From assembly GCA_937958675.1 (NCBI GenBank), contig CALGND010000060.1, positions 1-53,027 of the forward strand: DNA of 53,027 bases, read 5' to 3'. The notes under the pieces are model-generated. The model saw only the letters and a program-made list of their open reading frames with translations, was not told the DNA's origin and made no database searches. Below are positions 32,509 through 41,937 of this stretch, piece by piece (the first letter of the stretch is position 1; every line of letters begins with the position of its first letter). This stretch comes from an uncultured Granulosicoccaceae bacterium (lineage in GTDB: Bacteria > Pseudomonadota > Gammaproteobacteria > Granulosicoccales > Granulosicoccaceae). Position numbers and translations under genes: made by a program.

Positions 32509-34193
32509 CTTGGCTAATACCTCCGCTAATCTTTTTTTACGGCGCTTTCCTTTGCTTGTTTGTGGGGCGCACGCAGCGCACATTTATCACACTGCTCGCG
32601 CCAGTGATTGCTTTAGTCAGCCTGTTAATGCTGCCTATGGGAAATATGGCCCAAGTCCAATTTCTAGGCTTTGAACTTATATTTATCCGTTTAGATAAAT
32701 TGGCATTTGTTTTTAGCCTGATATTTATCATCGCAGCGTTTCTAGCGGCTATCTATGCCTGGCATGTCAATGATAAAATTCAACAAGTGTCGACGTTGTT
32801 ATACGCAGGGGCGGCGCTTGGTGGTGTGTTGGCAGGCGATCTAATCTCCTTGTTTCTCTATTGGGAAATAACCGCAGTGGCTTCGGTGTTCTTGATATGG
32901 GCACGACGTACTCCTGCTGCATACGCTACGGGCATGCGGTACTTGTTAATTCAGGTGGGCTCAGGTGTGCTGCTGCTAGCTGGCTTATTGGTTCACTACA
33001 ACGACACCGGCTCTATTTTGTTTGAGCACATGGGATTAGTGAGCACAGGTACCTTGCTGATCTTTTTAGCCTTTGGTATCAAATGCGCGTTTCCACTCAT
33101 GCACAATTGGTTGCAAGACGCTTATCCTGCTGCCACCGTCACCGGTACGGTTGTACTGTCCAGCTTTACTACCAAGATGGCTGTGTATGCTCTGGCGCGT
33201 GGTTATGCTGGCGAAGAAATACTAATCTACATCGGCGCAGTCATGACGCTTTTCCCAATATTCTTTGCAGAGATTGAAAACGATTTGCGTAAAGTGTTGG
33301 CGTACAGCCTTAATAATCAATTGGGCTTCATGGTGGTCGGCGTTGGTATTGGTACCGAGCTAGCGCTTAACGGCACGGCGGCGCATGCGTTCTGCCATAT
33401 ATTGTATAAATCACTGTTGTTTATGAGTGTTGGCGCGGTGCTTTATCGTACGGGCACATCTAAAGCGTCAGAGCTGGGTGGGCTTTATAAAACCATGCCC
33501 ATTACGATGGTGTGTTGCCTAGTGGGTGCAGCTTCGATCTCAGCGTTTCCGCTGTTTAGTGGTTTTATTTCAAAATCCTTAATACTCGATGCCTCGGCAA
33601 AGAACGGCTACTACTTAGTTTGGTTTGCGCTGGTAGTAGCGTCCGCAGGTGTGCTAAGCCATTCGGGTATCAAAATTCCATACTTTACGTTTTTTGCGCA
33701 TGATTCTGGCAAGCGTCCTGCTGAAGCACCAATGCATATGCGCATCGCCATGATAATCACTGCTTCACTATGCGTGATCATCGGCGTATTCCCAAGCTTG
33801 CTGTATCAACTGCTACCTTACGATGTGGCATACAAGCCTTACACTACCAGCCACGTGTTAGCGCAAATGCAATTACTGTGTTTTGCATTGCTAGCATTCG
33901 TATTTTTAATGATAAAAGGGATACATCCACCAGAGGTCAGGGGGATCAATCTGGATTCTGATTGGGTTTATCGCAAAATATTACCAACCACTTTATCGGC
34001 ATGGGCTGCTAGTGCAATGTCAGTAGCGAATACATGGCGCATAGGCTTACAAACTCAAGCATCGGAATGGATAATCGGTATTCGCAGGCTATCCAGCCCT
34101 GGCGGTTTGCTAGCAAAGGGTTGGGGCGTAAACAGCATGGTGTTTGTAGTGACACTACTGTTGTTGCTTGTGTTGTTTTTAAACTTATTCTAA
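32505..34193 (+). CDS. Third proton-conducting antiporter subunit (MrpD/NuoM-like)
   Basis: 562 residues, the longest of the three antiporter-like subunits, with about fifteen helices. Conserved charges: Glu in SLFLYWEITAVASVFL, Lys in FGIKCAFPLMHNWLQDAYP, Lys in SSFTTKMAVYALARGYAG, and a downstream KVLAYSLNNQLGFMVVG with HILYKSLLFMS. YPAATVTGTVVLSSFTTKMAV marks a distinct branch often annotated Na+/H+ antiporter subunit D. Two extra helical stretches lie at the C-terminus. ATGA overlap with the small gene before it. It closes the operon; no terminator is visible in the 31 bases before the convergent kinase gene. Confidence 0.9.
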   Translation: MTWLIPPLIFFYGAFLCLFVGRTQRTFITLLAPVIALVSLLMLPMGNMAQVQFLGFELIFIRLDKLAFVFSLIFIIAAFLAAIYAWHVNDKIQQVSTLLYAGAALGGVLAGDLISLFLYWEITAVASVFLIWARRTPAAYATGMRYLLIQVGSGVLLLAGLLVHYNDTGSILFEHMGLVSTGTLLIFLAFGIKCAFPLMHNWLQDAYPAATVTGTVVLSSFTTKMAVYALARGYAGEEILIYIGAVMTLFPIFFAEIENDLRKVLAYSLNNQLGFMVVGVGIGTELALNGTAAHAFCHILYKSLLFMSVGAVLYRTGTSKASELGGLYKTMPITMVCCLVGAASISAFPLFSGFISKSLILDASAKNGYYLVWFALVVASAGVLSHSGIKIPYFTFFAHDSGKRPAEAPMHMRIAMIITASLCVIIGVFPSLLYQLLPYDVAYKPYTTSHVLAQMQLLCFALLAFVFLMIKGIHPPEVRGINLDSDWVYRKILPTTLSAWAASAMSVANTWRIGLQTQASEWIIGIRRLSSPGGLLAKGWGVNSMVFVVTLLLLLVLFLNLF

Positions 34194-34224
34194 GTGTAGG
34201 GAAATACAAGGCAGAGAAGGCACT

Positions 34225-35520
34225 CTACAGTAGGCCGCGATTACTGCCCAAGTAAATGTTAATCAATGCACCACCTAATCGGTCACAATCGTCAATATTT
34301 ATATAGCCATCATGAAATTTAGCTATTCTGACAGCGACCGCCAAGCCTAGGCCATACCCATTCTTGCCTGCGGCCGCACCTCGTTCGAACGGCTTCATAA
34401 CATGTTCTCTTACGTTGCTCGGTATACCAGGTCCATCATCACAAACGGTCACTATAACGCTCTGATCGGACCGCTTTAATTCAATAATAATCTGATGATT
34501 GGCGTATCTAATCGCATTTTGAATAACATTATTAAAAAGCGTTGCCAGATGTTCAATGCGCCCATCTATAACGAGTGAGTCGTCTTTTGAAATACTCGAA
34601 TCATCAATAACAATTGAAATATCATTATCGTAGTGTTGGGAATTGCATTCGCCTACAAGGCTGCGGATACTTACCGACTCTTTGACAACGCCTGCCATAA
34701 CGTGATCAAGACTTGCGTACTTTAATAATGAGTTAACCAGTGCTTCCATTTCGTTTAAATCTTTATTAACCCGATTAAAGTATTGCTCCTGCGAGTCAGA
34801 TGAAGAAGTTTCGCTTAAGGTATCGATACCAAAGCGCAAGCGCGCTAATGGCGTACGCAGATCGTGGCTCACTGCCGAGGTGAGTAGTTTATTATCTTCT
34901 ACTAGCTGCTGGATCTGATCGGCCATCCGATTAAAGTCTTTTTCTATATCTGCTATGTAGGTAACTCCGGCTGTCTTAACTCGGCTATCCAAGCGCCCTG
35001 CGCCAAATGCTTGCGTCGTATTTCTAAGTATATGCAGTCGATGCAACAACGGTTTTAGCCAAAGCAGCACCAATGCGAGCGTGCCGATATAAAACGCACC
35101 AGTGAATATCCACGCTAATCCGTCATGACGACTTCCGGATACTGTATCGATTTGAAGCGCTAGCACCTTGTCGTGTTGATCAAGGAAATAGTAAAGCGAT
35201 ACTCCCTGCTCCGACTCAAGCACCACGGCCTCACCGGATTCAAATGATTGTCTTATGGAGGAAGGCAGCGGTAAGTCGCTGCTACTTTCTAGAATGGCGC
35301 GAAAACTGTCGCTATCGGGCCACGCTGCAAGTATCTGAGCAGGTGAGGCGGCGCTATTCAGAATACTGGTAAGACCTTGGCCAAAATTCCGCACTTGTGA
35401 CAAGGGATCATTCACCTTGGTGTTGTAGCGCTCAAAGAGAACATCTAACGCAATACCCAATCCAAAAATCGCAACGACAACAACCAAGAGCAATGAAATT
35501 GATAATCTACGCATTACCAA
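34225..35520 (-). CDS. Sensor histidine kinase (EnvZ/RstB-like)
   Basis: 431 residues. Two membrane helices (about 6-28 and 135-157) frame a periplasmic sensor of about 105 residues. A HAMP linker follows, then HisKA with the phospho-accepting H219 in SAVSHDLRTPLARLRFG and an HATPase domain with FNNVIQNAIRYANH, VCDDGPGIPSNV and GKNGYGLGLAVAVRIAKF. It overlaps the response regulator gene by 7 bases. With the mipA/ompV and DUF3019 genes upstream it forms a four-gene unit. The stimulus is not known; an envelope-stress or cationic-compound signal is a guess from the neighbours. Confidence 0.92.
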   Translation of the reverse strand: MVMRRLSISLLLVVVVAIFGLGIALDVLFERYNTKVNDPLSQVRNFGQGLTSILNSAASPAQILAAWPDSDSFRAILESSSDLPLPSSIRQSFESGEAVVLESEQGVSLYYFLDQHDKVLALQIDTVSGSRHDGLAWIFTGAFYIGTLALVLLWLKPLLHRLHILRNTTQAFGAGRLDSRVKTAGVTYIADIEKDFNRMADQIQQLVEDNKLLTSAVSHDLRTPLARLRFGIDTLSETSSSDSQEQYFNRVNKDLNEMEALVNSLLKYASLDHVMAGVVKESVSIRSLVGECNSQHYDNDISIVIDDSSISKDDSLVIDGRIEHLATLFNNVIQNAIRYANHQIIIELKRSDQSVIVTVCDDGPGIPSNVREHVMKPFERGAAAGKNGYGLGLAVAVRIAKFHDGYINIDDCDRLGGALINIYLGSNRGLL

Positions 35521-36215
35521 GCGTCAGATGCGAATACATAGCCTTTGCCCCAAACGGTTTTTATTTTTATAGGCTTCGCGCTGTCATCACCTAGTTTTTT
35601 ACGTATACGTGAAATCATAATATCTACCGATCGATCGAAGCCGTCGTATTCAATCCCTCTTAGTAGAGCCACCATCTCTTTACGCGAGAATACTCTCCCA
35701 GCTTGCTTACTTAACAGCCACAACAGATCAAATTCATGAGTGGAAAATTCAATAGGGCGATTGTCGAGGTATACGCTGCGAGACTCAGCGTCTATTGTGA
35801 ACGCCCCATATTCTCGGGAGTATTGATTTTGTTGAGAAGCGCTGGTACGACCGAGCAATGTATTAACCCGAGCCAACAAGGCTTTAGGTCTCACAGGTTT
35901 TATAAGATAATCATTAGCGCCAGCCTCTAGGCCAATAACCTCGTCGGACTCATCGCCTCTGGCCGTCAACATTAATACAGGCTTAGTGTAAAACTTGCGA
36001 ATCTCCTGACAAACTGAAAACCCATCTTTTATTGGTAAATTTATATCCAGTATGACGATATCTGGATCATCAATTTTGACAAGGTCAACGGCTTCGTCAC
36101 CACGGTTAGCGATAGAGATATCAAAACCGTTTTCAAGCATATAGTCAGCCATCCAATCTGCCAGCGATTGATCATCTTCGACAACCAAAATATACGGCTT
36201 TGGAATATTACTCAT
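35514..36215 (-). CDS. OmpR-family response regulator
   Basis: 233 residues from the ATG at 36215, where GGAGG stands 8 bases upstream and TAATG joins it to the preceding stop; a longer frame to 36263 has no such support. The receiver domain shows VVEDDQSLADW, the phosphorylation site D57 in VILDINLPIKDG, the Thr in MLTARGD and the Lys in NDYLIKPVRP. The DNA-binding winged helix of the OmpR/PhoB type is clear (STHEFDLLWLLSKQAGRVFSR, then GFDRSVDIMISRIRKKLGDD and VWGKGYVFA). It would be phosphorylated by the kinase encoded next and probably controls its own operon. Confidence 0.95.
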   Translation of the reverse strand: MSNIPKPYILVVEDDQSLADWMADYMLENGFDISIANRGDEAVDLVKIDDPDIVILDINLPIKDGFSVCQEIRKFYTKPVLMLTARGDESDEVIGLEAGANDYLIKPVRPKALLARVNTLLGRTSASQQNQYSREYGAFTIDAESRSVYLDNRPIEFSTHEFDLLWLLSKQAGRVFSRKEMVALLRGIEYDGFDRSVDIMISRIRKKLGDDSAKPIKIKTVWGKGYVFASDAW

Positions 36216-36595
36216 TAGAATAGCCTCCAACGACTGCGGCTGCGAGATCGTTTGTAAACCCACGCTATAGTCACGCCTACACTTGCTACCACAGATTGTT
36301 TAGCATCAACCACTTCAAAACTAGTCGCTCGACTAGCAGCCAATTCGTATCGGTGCTCAGCGGATATCGTGTCACTCCAGCACTGCAGCATCGTCGCTTG
36401 TCCAGCAATTTTAAGGCAGTAGTCACCGATGTTTGAGGCAGAGAATTCGATACGCAATGTTTGGTAACACGTTAGTCCTTTACGCAAAGCAACGCACTTA
36501 TCGGGTGTTACTGTCAGCTCCACCTCGTTAGCTCTGACGCCCGGATGAATCAGAAAACAGAGCAACAATATTGAGAATGCTCTCACCGCATTCAT
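36215..36595 (-). CDS. DUF3019 family secreted protein
   Basis: 126 residues from the ATG at 36595, one base after the upstream stop; an ATG at 36616 would overlap mipA by 20 bases and spoil the signal peptide (AVRAFSILLLCFLIHPGVRA). The mature part, LTVTPDKCVALRKGLTCYQTL, and YCLKIAGQATMLQCW with its four cysteines matches DUF3019, a small periplasmic family commonly encoded beside OmpR-type two-component genes in marine gammaproteobacteria. Cysteine spacing suggests two disulphides. Function unknown; the constant neighbourhood suggests a helper of the sensor. Confidence 0.85.
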   Translation of the reverse strand: MNAVRAFSILLLCFLIHPGVRANEVELTVTPDKCVALRKGLTCYQTLRIEFSASNIGDYCLKIAGQATMLQCWSDTISAEHRYELAASRATSFEVVDAKQSVVASVGVTIAWVYKRSRSRSRWRLF

Positions 36596-36596
36596 C

Positions 36597-37436
36597 CTAG
36601 CGGCCGCCGAAGACATAGCCTATTCCTGCACGGAATGAATAAGCAACGTCTCCCTGAGCCAAGGGGCTATCTGCAAAAGAGTCAGGTAATACAGTGTATT
36701 CAGCCTGCGCTTTGAAAATCCATTTTTCACTCAGTGGAACTGCTGCTCCGACTTGCAATGAAGGCATAAGCCCGGATTTTGCTTTGTATTCTGGCACAGA
36801 TGCAGTTGCTTCATCTGATGGAACTCCGAAATAGTGATCAACTACGTCGTCGGAGAAATATCGAACCCCTACTAATCCAGTTAAGTTCCAGTTTCGAATT
36901 TGCTTTTCTCTACCCACCTGTATAGAGCCCATGACCCCGCTATGCGAGGTGGTAAGGTTTGTCATGAGCTCAAATTGGGTTATGTTATTTCCGCTGAAAA
37001 TACTTGAACGAAGGCCCAGATTAAAATCACCACTGCGGTGTGTAATGGTCTCGAAACCTGGGACATTAGCTCGTACTACATCGAAAAACACGCTTGTGCC
37101 AATTAGCTCGATGTTTCCGTACTCTGGTCCGGTAAGTCCATAACCCAAAGTAACATTGCCAAAACTATCTTCGAAAAACTCGAGAAAAGTATTCTTGTAC
37201 TGGATTCGGCCAGTTACTAAAAATTCGAAGAAACTGAATGTATCTGTTGATTCTTCGATGCTGCCTAGTTCGTTAAAACCTATTAACGGTAGTTTACTGA
37301 TGCCGCGCGATAAACTAATTTCAGCAAATGCTTCTATTTTGTCACTGGGTTCAGCGGTTTCTCGAGCGATGTCAGCAGACAAGGCTTCAGAACAAAACAC
37401 TGTAAGTACAGATGCAAATAGTAGACGGAAATTCAC
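36597..37436 (-). CDS. MipA/OmpV family outer-membrane protein
   Basis: 279 residues with a signal peptide (MNFRLLFASVLTVFCSEALSA). The rest is a run of amphipathic beta-strands ending FRAGIGYVFGGR, a typical barrel with a C-terminal aromatic region. NVTLGYGLTGPEYG and WIFKAQAEYTVLPDSFADSPL match the MipA/OmpV pattern (scaffold for murein synthesis in E. coli, outer-membrane porin-like in vibrios). The start is GTG with GTGGAAA upstream. First gene of the operon with DUF3019 and the two-component pair, so it is the probable main target of that system. Confidence 0.88.
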   Translation of the reverse strand: MNFRLLFASVLTVFCSEALSADIARETAEPSDKIEAFAEISLSRGISKLPLIGFNELGSIEESTDTFSFFEFLVTGRIQYKNTFLEFFEDSFGNVTLGYGLTGPEYGNIELIGTSVFFDVVRANVPGFETITHRSGDFNLGLRSSIFSGNNITQFELMTNLTTSHSGVMGSIQVGREKQIRNWNLTGLVGVRYFSDDVVDHYFGVPSDEATASVPEYKAKSGLMPSLQVGAAVPLSEKWIFKAQAEYTVLPDSFADSPLAQGDVAYSFRAGIGYVFGGR

Positions 37437-37646
37437 TGTGTTGTTTCCACTGACATATAGCCCTTATGTTGCGATTGCTTACTTTCGAAATCTGTAACAG
37501 AATGTACATATCCGCAGTAATCTTGATTGTCTCTATATTGTTGTTAAAAAAATCGCAAGGCCCTGCCTCCGTGTTACGACCTGTTACAACTTGCCATTGA
37601 TTTGATCGCTAGTGTTTCGCCTCCTACTCAAATCAAAGGAAACACA

Positions 37647-39104
37647 ATGCACAACTTTAAAATCACAAGCGCGATAATCATCGCTGTAACCACTAACATT
37701 GCCTGTTCATCCAACGATTCAACTACAAGCGCGGTTGCGGAATCCACTCTGGATTGGCAAGCATGCAAATCAGTTGAAGCACTTGAATGTGCAGAATTGC
37801 AAGTTCCCATGGATTACTCCCGAACCGATAGCGAAAAAATCACATTGTCGCTGATACGCAAGCCATCCAGCGGTGACAATAAGCTAGGCGCGTTATTGTT
37901 TAATCCTGGCGGGCCAGGCGGCTCAGGCGTAGAGCTAATCGAAAGTTTTCATGAGATCGAAACTATCCCGGACAGTATTACATCGGCCTACGATATTGTG
38001 AGCTTCGATCCACGTGGTGTAGGTTTGAGTACGCCCGTTAGCTGCGTTGAATTCGGTCTCAACGATTTTGACGACTATCCGAAAGACGCTGCCGCAATAA
38101 ATCAACTCCATGATCAATACGCAAGCTTCGCGTCTGCATGTAGTGACAAGTATGGTAGTTACTTACAGCAATTAGGGTCATTAAATGTTGTTCGAGATAT
38201 GGAAGAAATAAGAAAAGCCATGGGTGAGGACAAGCTTAACTTTGTCGGCTACTCCTATGGCACTCGGTTAGCCGCTTTATATCTTCAAGAGTTCCCCACA
38301 AGCAGTGGCCGAATCGTACTAGATGGAAGCGTCCATCCAGAATCATCACTAGATAGGCTGGTGCGAGAGTCACTTCCCGTGTATCAGTCAAACGTTCGAT
38401 CTGCGGTGGCGCAATGCATTTCGTTTGATAGTAATTGCGATGTTGACGGATTGATGGCAGTACTAGATACGCGCATGAGTACACTGTCGGATGATCAATC
38501 TGTAGAAGCGCAACTAGAGTTTTCGATATTGCTCGAGCTGCTAACTCTAGTTGCCGAAGATCCCGCCATCGGCATGCTGGCAGCCGGTACATTGTATGAA
38601 TACTTAACAACACTAGATGCCAGCGTACTAATCCTGGCAAGTGCTCAATTGGAAGAACTCGGCATTATTGGCAGTAGTGAAGAGGAGGGCGATGAGACTA
38701 TGTCGAGTGCAGTGATATGTGCCGATGATGCTTTTAGACCAACACCAAGCTCGCTTGTTAGTTTACTTGCCCCATTTAATGATCTGTCTAACTTTGGTGC
38801 AGAAGCACAGCTCGCTCAAGCAGCAATTTGTGCAAATTGGCCCACAGCTTTGGAGCCCTTGCCCTTGATCACTACAAGTACCGCCCCGTTATCATTGGTG
38901 ATAGGCGGCACAACGGATGCGCAAACGCCTATTGCTTGGTCGGAAGCCATGGCGCAATCAATAGGCGGCCTTTTTGTAACATCAGAACATCTTGGCCACT
39001 CGGTGGTTTTTTACAATTCCAGCTCGTGTATTGATTCTATAGTTGAGCAATTTTTACTGGATGGGTTAGCACCCACTAAGACACAGTGCGATTCGGAAGA
39101 TTGA
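37647..39104 (+). CDS. Alpha/beta-hydrolase lipoprotein, TAP-like (peptidase S33) family
   Basis: 485 residues from the ATG at 37647, which has AAAGGA six bases before it; a frame from 37602 is not supported. The N-terminus looks like a lipoprotein signal (IIIAVTTNIAC). The fold is alpha/beta hydrolase with ALLFNPGGPGGSG (oxyanion loop), YDIVSFDPRGVGLSTPVSC, nucleophile Ser in FVGYSYGTRLAALY, and a C-terminal TAP-like segment with Asp in GGTTDAQTP and His in EHLGHSVVFYNSSSC. Characterised relatives are secreted tripeptidyl or prolyl aminopeptidases, so peptide cleavage at the cell surface is the best guess. A single gene, divergent from mipA/ompV. Confidence 0.88.
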   Translation: MHNFKITSAIIIAVTTNIACSSNDSTTSAVAESTLDWQACKSVEALECAELQVPMDYSRTDSEKITLSLIRKPSSGDNKLGALLFNPGGPGGSGVELIESFHEIETIPDSITSAYDIVSFDPRGVGLSTPVSCVEFGLNDFDDYPKDAAAINQLHDQYASFASACSDKYGSYLQQLGSLNVVRDMEEIRKAMGEDKLNFVGYSYGTRLAALYLQEFPTSSGRIVLDGSVHPESSLDRLVRESLPVYQSNVRSAVAQCISFDSNCDVDGLMAVLDTRMSTLSDDQSVEAQLEFSILLELLTLVAEDPAIGMLAAGTLYEYLTTLDASVLILASAQLEELGIIGSSEEEGDETMSSAVICADDAFRPTPSSLVSLLAPFNDLSNFGAEAQLAQAAICANWPTALEPLPLITTSTAPLSLVIGGTTDAQTPIAWSEAMAQSIGGLFVTSEHLGHSVVFYNSSSCIDSIVEQFLLDGLAPTKTQCDSED

Positions 39105-39202
39105 CTCGCTACCATGCAATGATGAACAGTAGGACTCGCCTTTTTTGCGTATGGACAGCAGTTGTGAGTTAGGTGGCATCATTAAACCAAGCGCGGTTGG
39201 AT

Positions 39203-39228
39203 ACGAAGTTGTTTTTTAACAACTTCGT
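39203..39228. terminator. Perfect inverted repeat between convergent genes (possible bidirectional terminator)
   Basis: ACGAAGTTGTT pairs perfectly with AACAACTTCGT (11 bp) around a four-base TTTT loop, in the 137 bases between the stops of the hydrolase gene and eda. It lacks a good T-run on either side and is AT-rich, so termination strength is uncertain, but its place between two converging genes is where a shared terminator is expected. Confidence 0.5.
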
Positions 39229-39241
39229 TACTAGTGTTGCG

Positions 39242-39856
39242 TTATAACTTGCTTGCCGCTCTCGCCAGCTCTTCAATACCTGTCCAGTCCTGTGCATTAA
39301 CTAGTGCTTTTGGGGCAACCCAAGAACCGCCTACGCACAGCACGTTGGATAAGGATAGAAAATCATTAGCGGTGTCGATGCTGATACCGCCGGTTGGACA
39401 AAATACGGTTTCTTTAAATGGGCCGCCTAGCGCTTTGAGCATGGGTACGCCTCCAGCAGCTGTTGCAGGAAAAAATTTCAGCTCAGTTAAGCCAAGCTCA
39501 GCTGCCTTCATGATTTCACCTGAGGTTTGCACCCCAGGCAGTAGCGGTATGTTTAGTTCTTTTGCACTTGTCGCTAATTGGGATGTTAAGCCCGGGCTAA
39601 CGGCAAATTGAGCTCCACAAAGTTGTGCCTGTTGTAAGTGGACTGCTGTGGTGGCAGTACCGACACCGACAATCGCCCCTGGCACGGTGCTCATGGCTTT
39701 TATCACATCGAGCGCTTCGGGCGTACGCAAGGTGACTTCCAAAACAGGCAAGCCTCCTGCAATTAATGCTTCTGCTAGTGGTATCGCGTGATCAACGCTG
39801 GTTACTTCAAGCACAGGAATAACCGGTGCTGCTGTCATGATGTCTTTAACGTTCAT
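39242..39856 (-). CDS. eda: 2-dehydro-3-deoxy-6-phosphogluconate (KDPG) aldolase
   Basis: 204 residues, typical size. It cleaves KDPG to pyruvate and glyceraldehyde-3-phosphate, the last step of the Entner-Doudoroff pathway. Signature residues: the Glu in [15 protein letters not shown], the Arg/Thr of that strand and the Schiff-base Lys in [43 protein letters not shown] closes the barrel. It overlaps edd by four bases, so the two are cotranslated. Confidence 0.97.
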   Translation of the reverse strand: MNVKDIMTAAPVIPVLEVTSVDHAIPLAEALIAGGLPVLEVTLRTPEALDVIKAMSTVPGAIVGVGTATTAVHLQQAQLCGAQFAVSPGLTSQLATSAKELNIPLLPGVQTSGEIMKAAELGLTELKFFPATAAGGVPMLKALGGPFKETVFCPTGGISIDTANDFLSLSNVLCVGGSWVAPKALVNAQDWTGIEELARAASKL

Positions 39857-41670
39857 AGTGTTTTATATAGGCTGATGGCGCCAGTCTCGGCGCTACTAAC
39901 TTGGCTTCTAAAAAGCTCGAATAGAGGATTTTCGTGTGAGTTTTCTTGTGGGGCTGATTGCTCTCGTGCTTGCCATTGAGCATCATCGACTATGGCTTGG
40001 AGCGTGCCTGCATTGACATCGAGTTTAATAATATCGCCATCCCTAACTTTTCCAAGCGGACCACCGTTTAAGCACTCTGGGCTAACATGTATGGCTGCTG
40101 GTACCTTGCCCGATGCGCCCGACATTCTGCCATCGGTAACCAGTGCAACTTTAAAGCCTTGGTCTAGTAATACGCCTAATACTGGCGTGAGTTTGTGCAG
40201 TTCAGGCATTCCATTGGCTGAAGGTCCTTGTTGTTTTACTACGGCAACAAAATCGCGATTGAGCTCGTCGTTGTCAAATGCTTCTTTAACTGCAGCTTGT
40301 GTATGGAATACCACTGCCGGGGCTTCGATAACGAAGTGCTCATCTGCGATGGCAGCAGTTTTTACGATCGCTCGACCCATATTGCCATCAACAAGTTTAG
40401 TGCCACCGGTTTTGGCGAATGGTTTTTTAACGGTTGAGATAATGGTTGCGTCTATTGCGGAATCGGTACCTTCTCGCCAGGCGAGTTTATCGCCATCGAG
40501 CCACGGCTCTTTGGTGTATTCGGATAAGCCATTTTTGCCGGCAACCGTATTGACATCGTCATGTAGTAAGCCGTTTTTCAATAGTTCTTTGATTACTAGT
40601 CCCATGCCACCCGCAGCATGAAATTGATTAACGTCAGCTTTGCCGCTGGGATAGATATGGCATATCAGTGGCACGATATCGTTTAGCTCGTTAAGATCAT
40701 CCCAATCAATGGTGATGCCAGCACATCGTGCTATAGCATTCATGTGAATTGTATGATTGCTAGAGCCGCCAGTGGCCAACAAGCCGACTAAGCCATTAAC
40801 GATGCATTTTTCATCGACTATCTGGCTAACAGGTGTGTATTGATTTCCAGTGGCGGCCAGCTCGAGTGCTCGGATGGATGCTGCTTGCGTAAGTGCATCA
40901 CGCAATGGTGTACCAGGGTTAATAAATGCAGCACCCGGCAGGTGCAATCCCATGATCTCCATTAACATCTGGTTACTGTTAGCCGTGCCATAGAACGTGC
41001 ACGTGCCAGCACTGTGGTATGAAGCGCTTTCTGATTCTAATAATGCTTGGCGATCAATCTTGCCCTGTGCGTAGAGCTGCCTGTTTTTAGCTTTGTCGCT
41101 ATTTGGCATACCCGTTGTCATCGGGCCTGCTGGTACGAATACGCTTGGTAAATAGCCGTAGCTGAGTGCACCCATTAGCAGGCCAGGGACAATTTTGTCG
41201 CAGATTCCTAAACACACGGACGCATCGAACATATCGTGCGATAAGGCAACGGCCGTTGAGAGCGCAATAACATCGCGGCTAAATAGCGAAAGTTCCATGC
41301 CGGGTTGCCCTTGAGTAACGCCATCGCACATTGCCGGTGTTCCGCCGGCCACTTGGGCAGTGGCGTTAACCGAGCGCGCTGCGTCTTTAATCAGTTCTGG
41401 GAATGTCGCAAACGGCTGATGTGCAGACAACATGTCGTTGTAAGAGGTCACTATTCCGAGGTTGGGCTGTCGTTCTGCGTGCAACACGAGTTTGTCGTTA
41501 GCAGGTGATGCCGCAACGGCGTGAGCAATATTGGTGCAGGAGAGCCGCCCGCGCTGTGGTCCTTTGGATCCAAGTTGCGCCATTTTCTCTAAATAACGCT
41601 CGCGACCGGGCCGGCTACGCTCGGTAATGCGGCGAGTGACATCTAATAGGGTGGCGTGTTTTGAAGTCAT
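39853..41670 (-). CDS. edd: 6-phosphogluconate dehydratase
   Basis: 605 residues, full length. It dehydrates 6-phosphogluconate to KDPG with an iron-sulphur cluster. IlvD/Edd family landmarks: [64 protein letters not shown] and [20 protein letters not shown]. The conserved cysteines of the 4Fe-4S site sit in AMCDG, LGICDK and GTCTF. It is divergent from zwf with 267 bases between the starts, a region with a HexR-type operator. Confidence 0.97.
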   Translation of the reverse strand: MTSKHATLLDVTRRITERSRPGRERYLEKMAQLGSKGPQRGRLSCTNIAHAVAASPANDKLVLHAERQPNLGIVTSYNDMLSAHQPFATFPELIKDAARSVNATAQVAGGTPAMCDGVTQGQPGMELSLFSRDVIALSTAVALSHDMFDASVCLGICDKIVPGLLMGALSYGYLPSVFVPAGPMTTGMPNSDKAKNRQLYAQGKIDRQALLESESASYHSAGTCTFYGTANSNQMLMEIMGLHLPGAAFINPGTPLRDALTQAASIRALELAATGNQYTPVSQIVDEKCIVNGLVGLLATGGSSNHTIHMNAIARCAGITIDWDDLNELNDIVPLICHIYPSGKADVNQFHAAGGMGLVIKELLKNGLLHDDVNTVAGKNGLSEYTKEPWLDGDKLAWREGTDSAIDATIISTVKKPFAKTGGTKLVDGNMGRAIVKTAAIADEHFVIEAPAVVFHTQAAVKEAFDNDELNRDFVAVVKQQGPSANGMPELHKLTPVLGVLLDQGFKVALVTDGRMSGASGKVPAAIHVSPECLNGGPLGKVRDGDIIKLDVNAGTLQAIVDDAQWQAREQSAPQENSHENPLFELFRSQVSSAETGAISLYKTL

Positions 41671-41897
41671 GAGTGGTGTCGTAATCTATGCCAGAAAGTA
41701 ACAATATTACCTAAATATTAACTAGGGGTTACCTATAGTGTAGGAGGTATTGGCCGCTGTTGATGAAATCGTAGAACATAATATAATTGTCGGTTTGACT
41801 GTATTATACTTTAACAATGCGCTATTTTCTATCGATACTCAGTGAATCTGTTCTCGACAGTGAATTTCGATTACCTACATAACGTGGGTTATTTGAT

Positions 41898-41912
41898 GGT
41901 AGTAAAATTACA
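41898..41912. promoter_or_regulatory. HexR-type operator upstream of zwf
   Basis: GGTAGTAAAATTACA differs at one or two positions from the HexR consensus (TGTAATTAAATTACA-like palindrome). It ends 25 bases before the zwf start and contains TAAAAT, which could be the -10 box, so bound HexR would block transcription. hexR is the third gene of the transcript, giving a feedback loop; in other proteobacteria HexR is released by KDPG. It may also act on the divergent edd-eda pair, whose start is 228 bases away. Confidence 0.75.
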
Positions 41913-41937
41913 ATTAATTTGACCAACACCGAACACC

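Noticed and set aside
39992..40621. 209-codon open frame on the plus strand inside edd
   Set aside because: Exactly antisense to a well-conserved enzyme gene; the translation is Ser/Pro/Thr-rich with no motif, typical of a shadow frame.
41698..41710. GTAACAATATTAC near the edd start as a second HexR operator
   Set aside because: Its symmetry is right but it matches only about 11 of 15 consensus positions, too weak beside the two clear sites.
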